Position numbers and translations under genes: made by a program. From the IMG/VR virus record IMGVR_UViG_3300035659_000029, positions 1 through 47,077 of that record: a DNA stretch of 47,077 nt, one strand, 5' to 3'. The notes beneath the pieces are model-generated. The model saw only the letters and a program-made list of their open reading frames with translations. It was not told the DNA's origin and searched no databases. Below are positions 16,188 through 24,750 of this stretch, in pieces. Each line of letters starts with the position of its first letter. Positions within the stretch are counted from its first letter, which is position 1. This DNA is from a virus.

Positions 16188-18958
16188 TAATATTTCAAGG
16201 TTATTCACCAGAAAAAGATACAATGGGAGTTTCAAGAACTACTCCTATTTATTTTGAGATACGTAATGAAACGTCTACTGCAAATAGAAATACTATTAAT
16301 GTGAAAATTGATGGTATTGATGCTATTATTAACGGTGTATTTCAAACAAATTTTTCAGGTGCAATAAACAATAATGCAAGAGGATATGATGTTTATGTTC
16401 AACATACTGTAATATTTACAAGAGGTCAAACAATAGCTGTTTTAATTTCAGTTGATGATAATGCATTTCAGCAATACACTGACAGCTATAGTTTTACAAT
16501 TATTGTTAATGATACAATATCGCCTGTTGTAATTGCAAATCCAAAAGGATCTACATATAATTCACAGCAATCAGTGTCATTAATTAGTAGTAAACCAAAT
16601 ACTACAATTTATTATACAGTTGATGGTTCATATCCAACAAATGCTTCAACTCAATATACTGTACCAATAGTTATATTACAGAATACAACATTAAAGTTTT
16701 TTGGTATTGATGAAGATGATAATTCTGATATTGTTCATGTTGAATTATATTCATTTGACACTTATGTAAATGATAATGTGACGCCTGTGACAACTGCAAG
16801 TGTTGGTGGCGGAAATTATAATGAAGAAAAATTTGTGACGTTGACATCAAGTAAGCCTGCAACTATCTATTATACTCTTGATGGGTCAACGCCAACTATT
16901 AATTATTATACAGATAAAGATGCTTCACCGGTAGTTTTAGCAATTATTGATAATATTGTATTAAAATATTTTGCAGTTGATGAGTTTGGTAATCAAGAGA
17001 TAGTAAAGACTCAGTCGTATACTATCTACCCACTTGAAAATAATATAGTACCAACAAATGTATTTGTCAGTTTTCCATATATTAAGTATACAGCAGATAT
17101 TTGTTGGGATGATATGATGCAAATGCGCGATGATGTTGTTGGTTATAATATTTACAGATCTCAAACTGATGAGCAATCATTGCAAAATATAGTTTCACAT
17201 GATGTGTTAACGTCAAATGATGTTTATTCAAAAAGTGATAAAACTTTTGTTAAAATAAATAAAACACTAGTAACAACTACTTTTTATAGAGATCAAAAAT
17301 TAAATACAATAGTCGTTAAAGAAAATGTGTCAGATCAATTTAGAGTGTCAACACCAGTTGAAGCAAGTACTGATTTTACAGGTGAAATTGTAAATGCTAA
17401 TCAATGGGAAGCTATTGATGATGATCGATTATTTAGTCAGTCTAATGGTATAAATTTTATTGATGTATATGGTTATAAAGATTGTTATTTTCAGTCTAAG
17501 TTTATATTGAAGAATGATTTTGATATTGAGACGCAATATGAGCTAGTTGAATGGCCGATAACTGATTCAATAAATTTTTCTGAGATGTCATTTATAGTTT
17601 CATATAGTGAGTTTTCGTATGTTAAGTTATCAAAAGTTAGACGTGAAGCTACTGATTATTATGTTAGTTCATTAGTTGTGGATTCACAGGAAGTAAGTAG
17701 AGTTGAAGTTTTAAATTCAGATATGAAAGCTAAAATACGAATAATTAGATCAACGACTGATGTTTCAACTTATTATAATGATGGTTCTACTTGGGTGTTA
17801 TTAGATTCATATCTTAATTTTTCAAAAGATAATTTACAAGTTAAGTTTTATAATAAGAGTCCTAATACAAGTGTAAATGTTAAATTTTTGTATTTCAATG
17901 TTAATGTAGGAAAAGCTTATTTGCCGTTAATTAAAAATGAGAGAAATGAGTATTGGTTTGATGTTAGACATGCGCCGATTGTAACTAATAGAACTAATAG
18001 ATTGTATACAGATCAAACTTTTGATGTTGACGTAATAGTTGATGGTAAAAGTGCAATTGTGAAGTCTGTTGATGGTTTGAAAGGTCGAGTGGTATTACAA
18101 ATTGACAGGCAATATGATGAAGTTAGAAAATTGTGGGTTGAACCAGTTGTGCCGACGATTAGTTCAATTGTTACTGTGTCGTATATGTACGAAATTAATA
18201 CATTAAAAATGAATCTTTCAAGTTTTCCATATTATAAAGTTACAGCTATATTAGAAGATGGTAGTGAAACAAGACTTGAGTGGTGTCCGGCTGAAACTTT
18301 ATCCGCTGAAAAGTTGGATTATATGTATTTAGAAGCAATAAGAAGAAATAATTGGTTACTTGATAATGCAGGCGAAAGAGTATTATTATTTATTAGAAAA
18401 ACTACTGGAACAAAATGTGAATGTTATAAAAGAAATGAACGTACACATGTTCAGCCTCAAGTTGGTTCATGTAAGCTTTGTTGGGGCACTGGATTTGTTG
18501 GAGGATATGAAGGGCCGTTTGAAATTAGGATATCACCGTTTCAGTCTGAACAAAAAATTCGTATGACTGAACGAGGTATGAAATTAGAAAACATGGAAAA
18601 GACATGGACAACTATATCGCCAACTATAACTCAAAGAGACTTTATTATAAGAAGAAAAGCTCAAGTTTATGCTATTGGACCTATATCTACGCCTGATGTT
18701 AAAGGCATAGCTACTCAACAACATTTTGATGTTGAGTATGTTGATTCAACTGATATAAGATATGAGTTTGTTACATCATTAAATTTATTTAATTATAAGC
18801 ATAATATAGGATTAAGAAAATCTCATGCTCATTATACTGAAGATCCTATTATAGTTGATGGAGAGATAGTTGAGAATGATAGATTGAGGACTGATAAGGG
18901 TCCTGGTAGAAATGATGAAAAGGGACGAGCGTTAAATTTTGAAAACTCGCTTTTTTAA
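16184..18958 (+). CDS. Large virion protein with chitobiase-like Ig repeats and a C-terminal Cys4 motif
   Basis: 924 residues, ATGA overlap at the start. Residues about 105-285 hold two copies of a CHB_HEX-type Ig domain (NPKGSTYNSQQSVSLISSKP, TTIYYTVDGSYPT; then NYNEEKFVTLTSSKP, TIYYTLDGSTPT). A fibronectin-like segment follows (VVGYNIYRSQ). Around 590-690 is a beta module (FDVRHAPIV, VDGLKGRVVL, VTVSYMYE) that also appears three times in the tail sheath gene. Near the C-terminus is a Cys4 site, C745-x-C747 and C763-xx-C766, running into WGTGFVGGYEGP, then a terminal beta domain. It looks like a neck, collar or baseplate-periphery protein with adhesive Ig domains. Exact position in the virion is not known. 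Confidence 0.65.
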   Translation: MIIFQGYSPEKDTMGVSRTTPIYFEIRNETSTANRNTINVKIDGIDAIINGVFQTNFSGAINNNARGYDVYVQHTVIFTRGQTIAVLISVDDNAFQQYTDSYSFTIIVNDTISPVVIANPKGSTYNSQQSVSLISSKPNTTIYYTVDGSYPTNASTQYTVPIVILQNTTLKFFGIDEDDNSDIVHVELYSFDTYVNDNVTPVTTASVGGGNYNEEKFVTLTSSKPATIYYTLDGSTPTINYYTDKDASPVVLAIIDNIVLKYFAVDEFGNQEIVKTQSYTIYPLENNIVPTNVFVSFPYIKYTADICWDDMMQMRDDVVGYNIYRSQTDEQSLQNIVSHDVLTSNDVYSKSDKTFVKINKTLVTTTFYRDQKLNTIVVKENVSDQFRVSTPVEASTDFTGEIVNANQWEAIDDDRLFSQSNGINFIDVYGYKDCYFQSKFILKNDFDIETQYELVEWPITDSINFSEMSFIVSYSEFSYVKLSKVRREATDYYVSSLVVDSQEVSRVEVLNSDMKAKIRIIRSTTDVSTYYNDGSTWVLLDSYLNFSKDNLQVKFYNKSPNTSVNVKFLYFNVNVGKAYLPLIKNERNEYWFDVRHAPIVTNRTNRLYTDQTFDVDVIVDGKSAIVKSVDGLKGRVVLQIDRQYDEVRKLWVEPVVPTISSIVTVSYMYEINTLKMNLSSFPYYKVTAILEDGSETRLEWCPAETLSAEKLDYMYLEAIRRNNWLLDNAGERVLLFIRKTTGTKCECYKRNERTHVQPQVGSCKLCWGTGFVGGYEGPFEIRISPFQSEQKIRMTERGMKLENMEKTWTTISPTITQRDFIIRRKAQVYAIGPISTPDVKGIATQQHFDVEYVDSTDIRYEFVTSLNLFNYKHNIGLRKSHAHYTEDPIIVDGEIVENDRLRTDKGPGRNDEKGRALNFENSLF

Positions 18959-18996
18959 TTTTTTGATAAGTGTATATATAGCAAAAGGAGAAATAT

Positions 18997-19446
18997 ATGG
19001 AAAATTGTACAATCGCTGCTAGATTTTTTGATGAGAAAAATAGATTAAGAATTTCTCAAGATTTATTATCACAAGCTTATCATGATTATGATAGTTTTGT
19101 TGAAAAATCTGAGTTAACTTTTAATCAAGCAAAAACACTAATTATATCTCAATTTAGTAATCAGCCAAGTGCTTTAATATTGTATGGTGCCACTGACAGT
19201 ATTACTTTATTTTTAGGTGATAGTGTTATACCAGATGAACAAATTCAATTGAATGCTTTTTTGTGTCGCAATAAGACTGGACAAAATCAGGATGTTTCAG
19301 CAAATGCAGAATGGTTATTAGATCCGAACAACAATGTTGTAACAGTTGTAAACGGTTTAGTGACTGCAAATATTGCTGGGTCTACTGATGTGTATGCAAA
19401 ATTTGGTGCATTTGAAACAAAAAAAATAACAGTGACGGTATCGTAA
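18997..19446 (+). CDS. Small virion protein with Big2-like Ig domain
   Basis: 149 residues; AAAGGAG lies 6 bases before ATG 18997. The N-terminal half is mixed (TIAARFFDEKNRLRI, FNQAKTLIISQF). Residues about 66-149 fit a bacterial Ig-like group 2 domain: LNAFLCRNKTGQNQDVS, AEWLLDPNNNVVTVVNGLVT, then AGSTDVYAKFG and ITVTVS. Such domains decorate phage tail and capsid proteins. The next gene starts directly after its stop. Confidence 0.6.
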   Translation: MENCTIAARFFDEKNRLRISQDLLSQAYHDYDSFVEKSELTFNQAKTLIISQFSNQPSALILYGATDSITLFLGDSVIPDEQIQLNAFLCRNKTGQNQDVSANAEWLLDPNNNVVTVVNGLVTANIAGSTDVYAKFGAFETKKITVTVS

Positions 19447-19854
19447 ATGTTAGCTACTCCTATAATGACAAGAGTTGATGACATGAATAATAGAAATTTG
19501 TCGTCAATTAATGTTATATCTAATATGCCATTAGGTAATAAGATTGCTATTGTTGTTCAAAAATTTGATGATGATGATTTAAGTACAGAGCAAAGAGATC
19601 TTGTAATTGCTGATTCAAAAATTAGAAATTTTCAGTATAATGAGCAGCAATTGACGTATAATAAACGAAATTTAGTTGGTAAAAAATCTAATGTAGTTGC
19701 AACTAATATTTTTGATCAACAAGCTATTAGAGGTTTTAATGAAAGAAATGAAGATAAAGCGACTGCATTAGAATATAGAATTGATAAAGAATCTCATTGG
19801 AATTTTGTGTCATTTCCATTTACACAAGTAGAACCAACTATTGTCATCAAATGA
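19447..19854 (+). CDS. Unknown structural-module protein
   Basis: 135 residues starting immediately after the upstream TAA; the coupling suggests reinitiation. Recognisable stretches are MTRVDDMNNRNLSSINVISN, KIAIVVQKFDDDDLS and a polar middle with many Asn and Arg. It ends in HWNFVSFPFTQVEPTIVIK. No family is recognised. Its position between a Big2-like protein and a tail-completion candidate suggests a head-tail connector part. Confidence 0.5.
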   Translation: MLATPIMTRVDDMNNRNLSSINVISNMPLGNKIAIVVQKFDDDDLSTEQRDLVIADSKIRNFQYNEQQLTYNKRNLVGKKSNVVATNIFDQQAIRGFNERNEDKATALEYRIDKESHWNFVSFPFTQVEPTIVIK

Positions 19855-20120
19855 TTAAATTAAAAATTGGTAGAACAAGATTAAGACCTGATATTGAAGA
19901 AGACAATAAGAATAAAATAAAGAGAAGATTTTTAGACACTAAAAATAGAATTGCAATAATTCTTAAATTTAATCCTGAACATGAAGTAGTTAGAACAATA
20001 CTTGATGCAGTTAAACGTAATGTTATAGAACTTAAAACTGATAACGTTGCAATATTGAATTTGTCAACTTTAATTGAGAAAAAGTTTAGTATAAGGATTG
20101 TTAATGCAATTAAAAGTTAA
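19851..20120 (+). CDS. Small unknown neck-region protein
   Basis: 89 residues. Start chosen at ATG 19851, which overlaps the upstream stop as ATGA; an in-frame ATG at 19797 lies inside the upstream gene and is less likely. It is very basic and helical (RTRLRPDIEEDNKNKIKRRF, EHEVVRTILDAVKRN). Its end overlaps the next gene's start. Not recognised at family level. Confidence 0.55.
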   Translation: MIKLKIGRTRLRPDIEEDNKNKIKRRFLDTKNRIAIILKFNPEHEVVRTILDAVKRNVIELKTDNVAILNLSTLIEKKFSIRIVNAIKS

Positions 20121-20553
20121 GTTAGTTGGATTTGGAACTAATGAATTGAAATTTAAGAAAGAAGCAATTATAAATAAAATTGCCACTAAAGGTGTTACTG
20201 TTTTTAGAGATGAAATAACAAAAAGAAAATTAATTAATACTAAAAATTTAATAGACAGTGTCGGTGCAACAATAAAAAAGAATGGTGTGACTTTTGATAT
20301 AGATGCTGATTATGCAGAGATATTGAATAGAGGTGTTAAAAAACATAAAATGAGATATCTAATTGATGTAGGTCCTATACCGATAGTAACAAAAACAGGA
20401 CAAAAAATATTTAGGATGGCGACAACGCAAAATGTTGAGGGTGGTAAATGGACACATCCGGGATTTAAAAGAGGAAAAGGCTTTTTTGATGTCAGTGTAA
20501 ATAAAATTGATAGTGCTTGCAAAGAAATTATTATGAGTGAAGGAATAATTTAA
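20104..20553 (+). CDS. Tail completion / HK97 gp10-like protein
   Basis: 149 residues. Start chosen at ATG 20104 with AAGGA at 20093-20097; a TTG 6 bases earlier is in frame. The layout fits the HK97 gp10 / minor tail completion family: an N-terminal helix that begins with VKLVGFG, KRKLINTKNLIDSV, DYAEILNRGVKKHKMR (the Y..ILE-G pattern), a strand pair (KIFRMATTQ) and KWTHPGFKRGKGFFDVSV (the HPG-x-P-F-like end). These proteins join the tail to the neck. The small genes before and after it are consistent with a connector block. Confidence 0.6.
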   Translation: MQLKVKLVGFGTNELKFKKEAIINKIATKGVTVFRDEITKRKLINTKNLIDSVGATIKKNGVTFDIDADYAEILNRGVKKHKMRYLIDVGPIPIVTKTGQKIFRMATTQNVEGGKWTHPGFKRGKGFFDVSVNKIDSACKEIIMSEGII

Positions 20554-20556
20554 TGG

Positions 20557-21222
20557 TTGGAAAAAATTATGAATGTGCCATCTAATATTGGTGAAAGTTA
20601 TTGGTTTAGCCATGTGAGAAATATTATGCCTGAATATATAAGAGTTGTTGGTCGTGTTGTAGGTGAAGTGTACATAAAAGATATTGATAAGAAAGTATAT
20701 TATAATAAAGTGTTTGATATTACTGTAGTTGATGCTAATAGATCTAATGATTTGATTAATGCAATAGCTAAAGGATGGATTGATGTTATTCATGGTAAAC
20801 ATTTTTTAGTAAAAATTCAACGTCATGATTATAATACTGAAATTATTCGTGATGAAGTTGTTCAAGTTCAACCATTACAGCAAGTACAACAGGTTGATTT
20901 ATCTGAAATTAAGAACTATGTTAATCAATTAATGCAAACGTCAACAACAGCTATTATTGATCAGTTAAAGCAATTACAGCCAAATAATATTGTTGTTGAC
21001 AAAAATGTTATAGATAATATTGTTAGTCAAATTACAAGCAAGTTGACAACAACAGTATCAAAAGAACAATCTGCAATTATGGATGTTGCGAACAGTGTCT
21101 TTATAAATCTTGATCAAGATAAAGAATTAAAGACTAATATCAATGGTGAAATTGGTACTGTAACGACTCAAGAAGATAAGAAATCTAAGTCTATAGCAAA
21201 AAAATTAAAAACGATTAAATAA
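20557..21222 (+). CDS. Unknown connector-region protein with Gln-rich coiled segment
   Basis: 221 residues from TTG 20557, with AAGGA about 12 bases upstream; ATG 20569 is a possible alternative start. Residues 1-85 form a compact alpha/beta start (ESYWFSHVRNIMPEYIRVVG, VFDITVVDANRSNDLINAIA). Residues about 95-180 are Gln/Val/Ile-rich and probably coiled coil (QVQPLQQVQQVDLSEIKNYV, MQTSTTAIIDQLKQLQ), and the tail is Lys-rich. The last base overlaps the ATG of the endonuclease gene, so that gene uses its ribosomes. Function is not recognised. Confidence 0.5.
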   Translation: MEKIMNVPSNIGESYWFSHVRNIMPEYIRVVGRVVGEVYIKDIDKKVYYNKVFDITVVDANRSNDLINAIAKGWIDVIHGKHFLVKIQRHDYNTEIIRDEVVQVQPLQQVQQVDLSEIKNYVNQLMQTSTTAIIDQLKQLQPNNIVVDKNVIDNIVSQITSKLTTTVSKEQSAIMDVANSVFINLDQDKELKTNINGEIGTVTTQEDKKSKSIAKKLKTIK

Positions 21223-22364
21223 TGAATACAAAATTTTGTCAAAAATGTGCAAAGAATAAAGTTAGACGTTTGTCGTGGTGTAGTAAATGTAGACATTTGT
21301 TTGTTGATGAATATAAACAATTAAAACTACAATTAAAAGAAAAATTGAAGAATACGTTTGTTAATAAGAAGTGTAAAATATGTAGTAATCTTGTTAAAAT
21401 TAAATTTTATTCTGGAACTGTAATTTGTGATCAATGCAAAGGTACTAGTAAATCATCTGCATTTTTTAAAACAAGAAATGAAAAGACGCTAAAAACAATA
21501 CGATTGAGGTACAATGTAGATAATTGTTTTTTAGTTAAAAGTGACAATGGCGATGAATTAAAAAGAGTAAAAACTTGTCAAGAACGTTATGGAGTTGATA
21601 ATCCTTTACAAAATAAAGATATTTATAATAAAGCGCAACAAACTAATTTAAAAAAATATGGATATAAAAATCCATTTGAAAATGTAGATAAATTAAAGAT
21701 AACATGGACAAAAAAATACGGAGTAACAAATCCTAATAAAACATTAATTATTAGACAAAAAATTGAAAAAACAAATCAAGAACTATATGGAGTTAAAAAT
21801 CCTGCTCAAAATATTGATATAAAAAATAAGATTATTTCTACAAATTTAAAAAGATATGGTTATAAACATGTATTGCAAGTACCAGAAATAATGAAGAAAA
21901 GATTTGACAAAAAACATTTAACATATTCAAAAGTACACGCTAAATTAAAGAATAAAATAGTTGATAAAATAAAAAATCAAAATTTTGAAACTGAATGCAT
22001 AATAACTTGTAAACATGAACATTTTTCTATTGATGAGTATGATAAGTCAAGAAAGATTATAATTTTTGTTGATGGTGATTATTGGCATGCAAATCCATTA
22101 AAATATCAAAAAAATTATTATTTTTCAACGATGAATAAAACAGCTGAACAAATACATGCTCGAGATGAATATGTAAGTCATAAATTAACTCTTAATGGTT
22201 TTATTGTTTTAAGATTTTGGGAAAGTCAAATTAATAATGATATAGATATTTGTATTAGTACAATTGATTCAACTATTAAAAATATAGATTCATTAAATTT
22301 AAGGACTATATATGAAAATGAAAAAGATAAAACAATTAAGAAGGAGTGTCAAAATGTTAAATGA
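21222..22364 (+). CDS. Vsr/EDxHD-like homing endonuclease with zinc ribbons and YGxxNP repeats
   Basis: 380 residues, TAATG overlap with the upstream stop. Residues 1-75 hold two Cys4 ribbons (FCQKC..WCSKC; CKIC..ICDQC). Residues about 120-225 carry five repeats of a DNA-binding-type unit (ERYGVDNPLQ, KKYGYKNPFE, KKYGVTNPNK, ELYGVKNPAQ, KRYGYKHVLQ). Residues about 230-370 are the nuclease: KIIIFVDGDYWHANP (VDGDYWH at 283-289), ARDEYVSHKLTLNG, then FIVLRFWESQINND. This is the Vsr-like fold of known phage homing endonucleases and appears intact. It lies between two phage genes without breaking either, overlapping the actin-like gene by 11 bases. It is a close relative of the decayed 12112 gene. 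Confidence 0.8.
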   Translation: MNTKFCQKCAKNKVRRLSWCSKCRHLFVDEYKQLKLQLKEKLKNTFVNKKCKICSNLVKIKFYSGTVICDQCKGTSKSSAFFKTRNEKTLKTIRLRYNVDNCFLVKSDNGDELKRVKTCQERYGVDNPLQNKDIYNKAQQTNLKKYGYKNPFENVDKLKITWTKKYGVTNPNKTLIIRQKIEKTNQELYGVKNPAQNIDIKNKIISTNLKRYGYKHVLQVPEIMKKRFDKKHLTYSKVHAKLKNKIVDKIKNQNFETECIITCKHEHFSIDEYDKSRKIIIFVDGDYWHANPLKYQKNYYFSTMNKTAEQIHARDEYVSHKLTLNGFIVLRFWESQINNDIDICISTIDSTIKNIDSLNLRTIYENEKDKTIKKECQNVK

Positions 22365-23379
22365 AGTTGACAAATGCAGCAGAAAACTTGGAATCGGAAT
22401 TGATTGTGGAACAGCATTTTTTAATAGTGCTATAATACATGAAAACGGTGAAGTAAAAATTCGTACTCAGCGAGATGCATTTTTTGATATTGAGAATGAT
22501 AAATTTGCTAAAAACATGTTGACAACAAATAACGCGAATTATATTGAATCAGATGACGGCAAATTACTATATGTTATAGGTCAGGAAGCTCTTAATTTTG
22601 CTAATGTTTTTAAAAGAGAAATTAGAAGACCATTACAAAAAGGTGTAATAAGTACAAGAGAGCCGGAAGCTTTATTAATGATAAAAACTATCATTAAAAA
22701 TGTTTTAGGTCAGCCTGTTAAAGAAAATGAAATTTGTAAATTTTCAGTACCAGCTCAACCAATTGACGCAAATTATAACATTATTTATCATGAAAATGTA
22801 TTAAAGTCATTTATTGAATCATTTGGTTTTAAAGCTGAATCTATTAATGAAGCAAGGGCAATATGCTATTCTGAATTAGATGATGAAAGTTTTACGGGTT
22901 TGTCGTTGAGCTTTGGAGCTGGCATGGTGAATTTGAATCTGTCATACCGTGGAGTTTCTTCAATTGAATTCTCAGTGTCTAGATCAGGAGATTGGATAGA
23001 CGAGTGCAGTGCAGCAGCTATTGGTGAACGAGTTGCAAAAATGACTGCAATTAAAGAGCAAGGTGTTGATTTATTAGCGCCAAAAGATAGATATCAGGAG
23101 TCAATAAGTATTTTTTATAGAAATTTTATCGCTTATGTTATAAAATGTTTTGAAAAGAAGTTGTCTGAAATGCAAGATATTCCAGAATTTCCACAACCAA
23201 TTTCAGTTGTATTAGCTGGTGGAACTTCATTAGCAATGTCATTTGATAAAGTATTTAAACAAGAAATTGAAAAAATTAAATTACCGTTTAAAATTAAAGA
23301 AGTAAAGTTTGCTAATGATCAAATGTTTGCAGTTGCAAAAGGCGCGCTTTACTCAGCATTGTCTGAATATGAAGAATAA
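22354..23379 (+). CDS. Actin-like ATPase (ParM/MreB/FtsA superfamily)
   Basis: 341 residues from ATG 22354, chosen because AAGGAG lies 8 bases upstream; an in-frame ATG at 22312 is inside the endonuclease gene. Phosphate 1 is GIDCGTAF (Asp17), phosphate 2 is SFGAGMVNL (Gly188), and the adenosine motif is VVLAGGTSL (AGGTS at 288-292). These are the three signatures of the actin/Hsp70 fold, at the spacing of short single-domain filament formers such as ParM or Ta0583. Jumbo phages are known to use cytoskeletal proteins (PhuZ tubulin, ParM-like) for DNA or virion positioning. It is unusual to find one inside a neck/tail operon. No ParR-like partner or parC-like repeat array is seen nearby. Its cellular role is therefore open. 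Confidence 0.8.
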   Translation: MLNEVDKCSRKLGIGIDCGTAFFNSAIIHENGEVKIRTQRDAFFDIENDKFAKNMLTTNNANYIESDDGKLLYVIGQEALNFANVFKREIRRPLQKGVISTREPEALLMIKTIIKNVLGQPVKENEICKFSVPAQPIDANYNIIYHENVLKSFIESFGFKAESINEARAICYSELDDESFTGLSLSFGAGMVNLNLSYRGVSSIEFSVSRSGDWIDECSAAAIGERVAKMTAIKEQGVDLLAPKDRYQESISIFYRNFIAYVIKCFEKKLSEMQDIPEFPQPISVVLAGGTSLAMSFDKVFKQEIEKIKLPFKIKEVKFANDQMFAVAKGALYSALSEYEE

Positions 23380-23389
23380 AGGAGGATGT

Positions 23390-23704
23390 ATGTTGATAAA
23401 TCATACTGAACGAGTTGTTGACAGAGTGATTAAAGAAGCAAGAACAATATCAAAAATAGCAAAAATATTTGATGTTGGTGATGTTGTTGTTTTAACTAGT
23501 CAAGTTCAAGGTTTGAATAAAGGTAACTTATATAAAGTTACTAAGAATTCAAATCCAGGAATGATATCTATTGCTGAATATTATCCCGAAAAAGTTGGAG
23601 TTGAAAAAGGTCGCGATGATACAGCTGACAAAGTTGGTGAAGTTGGAAATGAAATAGGCGAATATAGAACTGATCATTTTGTTCGTTATAATCAAGAAGG
23701 TTAA
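23390..23704 (+). CDS. Small beta-barrel-like protein downstream of the actin-like gene
   Basis: 104 residues. ATG 23390 is preceded by AAAGGAGG, the best Shine-Dalgarno in this part of the window. A basic helix (VVDRVIKEARTISKIAKIF) leads into DVGDVVVLTSQVQGLNKGNL and YKVTKN, which looks like a small SH3/KOW-type barrel. The polar C-terminus (KGRDDTADKVGEVGNEIGEY) is probably flexible. It lies 10 bases after the actin-like gene, so a partner or regulator role is possible, but nothing in the sequence proves it. Confidence 0.55.
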   Translation: MLINHTERVVDRVIKEARTISKIAKIFDVGDVVVLTSQVQGLNKGNLYKVTKNSNPGMISIAEYYPEKVGVEKGRDDTADKVGEVGNEIGEYRTDHFVRYNQEG

Positions 23705-24750
23705 TGATTAAAATGAATCATAGAATAAATAGTATTTCATCTATAATTTTGCCAAAAGATGAACTTTACAAACTTTATTTTATTGATAAAAGGACGACAT
23801 TACAATGCTCTAAACATTTTAATGTTCATGGAAGAACTATTATAAACAATTTTGCTTATTATGGTTGGAAATTTAGATCTAGAGGAGAAGGTCAACATTG
23901 TTCTGATGCTACAAAGAAAAAAGTGTCAGAAGCAAATAAAGGCAGAAGATTTTCTAAAGAAGTAAATTTAAGCAAAGGCCGACCTGGACGTATAGGACCG
24001 AATAAAGGAAAGACTAAAGAAAATAGTGAGTCAATACGACAAATAGTTTTTAAACTTAGTGCAAGAAATAAATTTAATTGTTTACAGCTTAAATTGATGT
24101 CAGAAAAAAGGTCTAAAGAAAACAAACTAAATTGTGAAAGAGTTAGAAAGGGTGCTGAATCTAGATTCGTAAAACCTACAAATGAATGCAAAATGTTTTT
24201 ATTAGATTTTTTAAATAAATGCGATGAAACTAACGTGATATCGCTTTTTTATTTGGCAAAACAAAGAAATTTTAGAATGAAAGATATTGAAAGAAATTTT
24301 GAAATTCTAAAATCAGAACAAAAAAATTTAATTGAATCTAAAATTAAAAACAGACAAAATGAAATAAAACTTGAAAATGAAATAATTATTCCATTTTTAA
24401 ATAAATATTTTCAAAAAGCACAATTAAAAAGGCAAGTAAAAATAATATTACCTTATAATAAACGATGTTTTGCAGATATAGTTTTATATGAGAATAGTAA
24501 ACCTTATTTAATAATAGAGTCAAAAGTATTTATTAGAAAAAATAATGAGCATCAATTAAAACAATTAAAAAAATATTTAAAGTCATTAAATTGTCAATAT
24601 GGATTATTAACAAATGGTTATCGATATCGATGGTATTTTTATAATAAAGATTTAAATGAATTAGAATTAATTCATGATAAAAACACTTTGCCATTGATTA
24701 TTAAAAATGAATGTGAGACAACATGTACTACCGCATCTCGAATTGCGTGA
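23704..24750 (+). CDS. Homing endonuclease-like protein with PD-(D/E)XK nuclease domain
   Basis: 348 residues, TAATG overlap with the gene before. Residues 1-60 read as a helix-turn-helix-like start (KDELYKLYFIDKRTTLQCSK). Residues about 65-105 hold NUMOD3-type DNA-binding motifs (HCSDATKKKVSEANKGR, SKGRPGRIGPNKGKTKE). Residues about 240-330 are a PD-(D/E)XK domain: CFADIVLY (Asp258), YLIIESK (Glu272, Lys274), then QLKQLKKYLKSL and YGLLTNGYRYRWYFY, as in type I restriction HsdR N-termini. It overlaps the next structural gene by 28 bases, and that gene's 5' end has an unusual base composition, consistent with homing next to the target. Probably active. Confidence 0.75.
   Translation: MIKMNHRINSISSIILPKDELYKLYFIDKRTTLQCSKHFNVHGRTIINNFAYYGWKFRSRGEGQHCSDATKKKVSEANKGRRFSKEVNLSKGRPGRIGPNKGKTKENSESIRQIVFKLSARNKFNCLQLKLMSEKRSKENKLNCERVRKGAESRFVKPTNECKMFLLDFLNKCDETNVISLFYLAKQRNFRMKDIERNFEILKSEQKNLIESKIKNRQNEIKLENEIIIPFLNKYFQKAQLKRQVKIILPYNKRCFADIVLYENSKPYLIIESKVFIRKNNEHQLKQLKKYLKSLNCQYGLLTNGYRYRWYFYNKDLNELELIHDKNTLPLIIKNECETTCTTASRIA

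Noticed and set aside
22312-22353. Earlier start for the actin-like gene at ATG 22312
   Set aside because: It would overlap the endonuclease gene by over 50 bases; the ATG at 22354 has AAGGAG and places the GIDCGT motif at the usual distance from the N-terminus.
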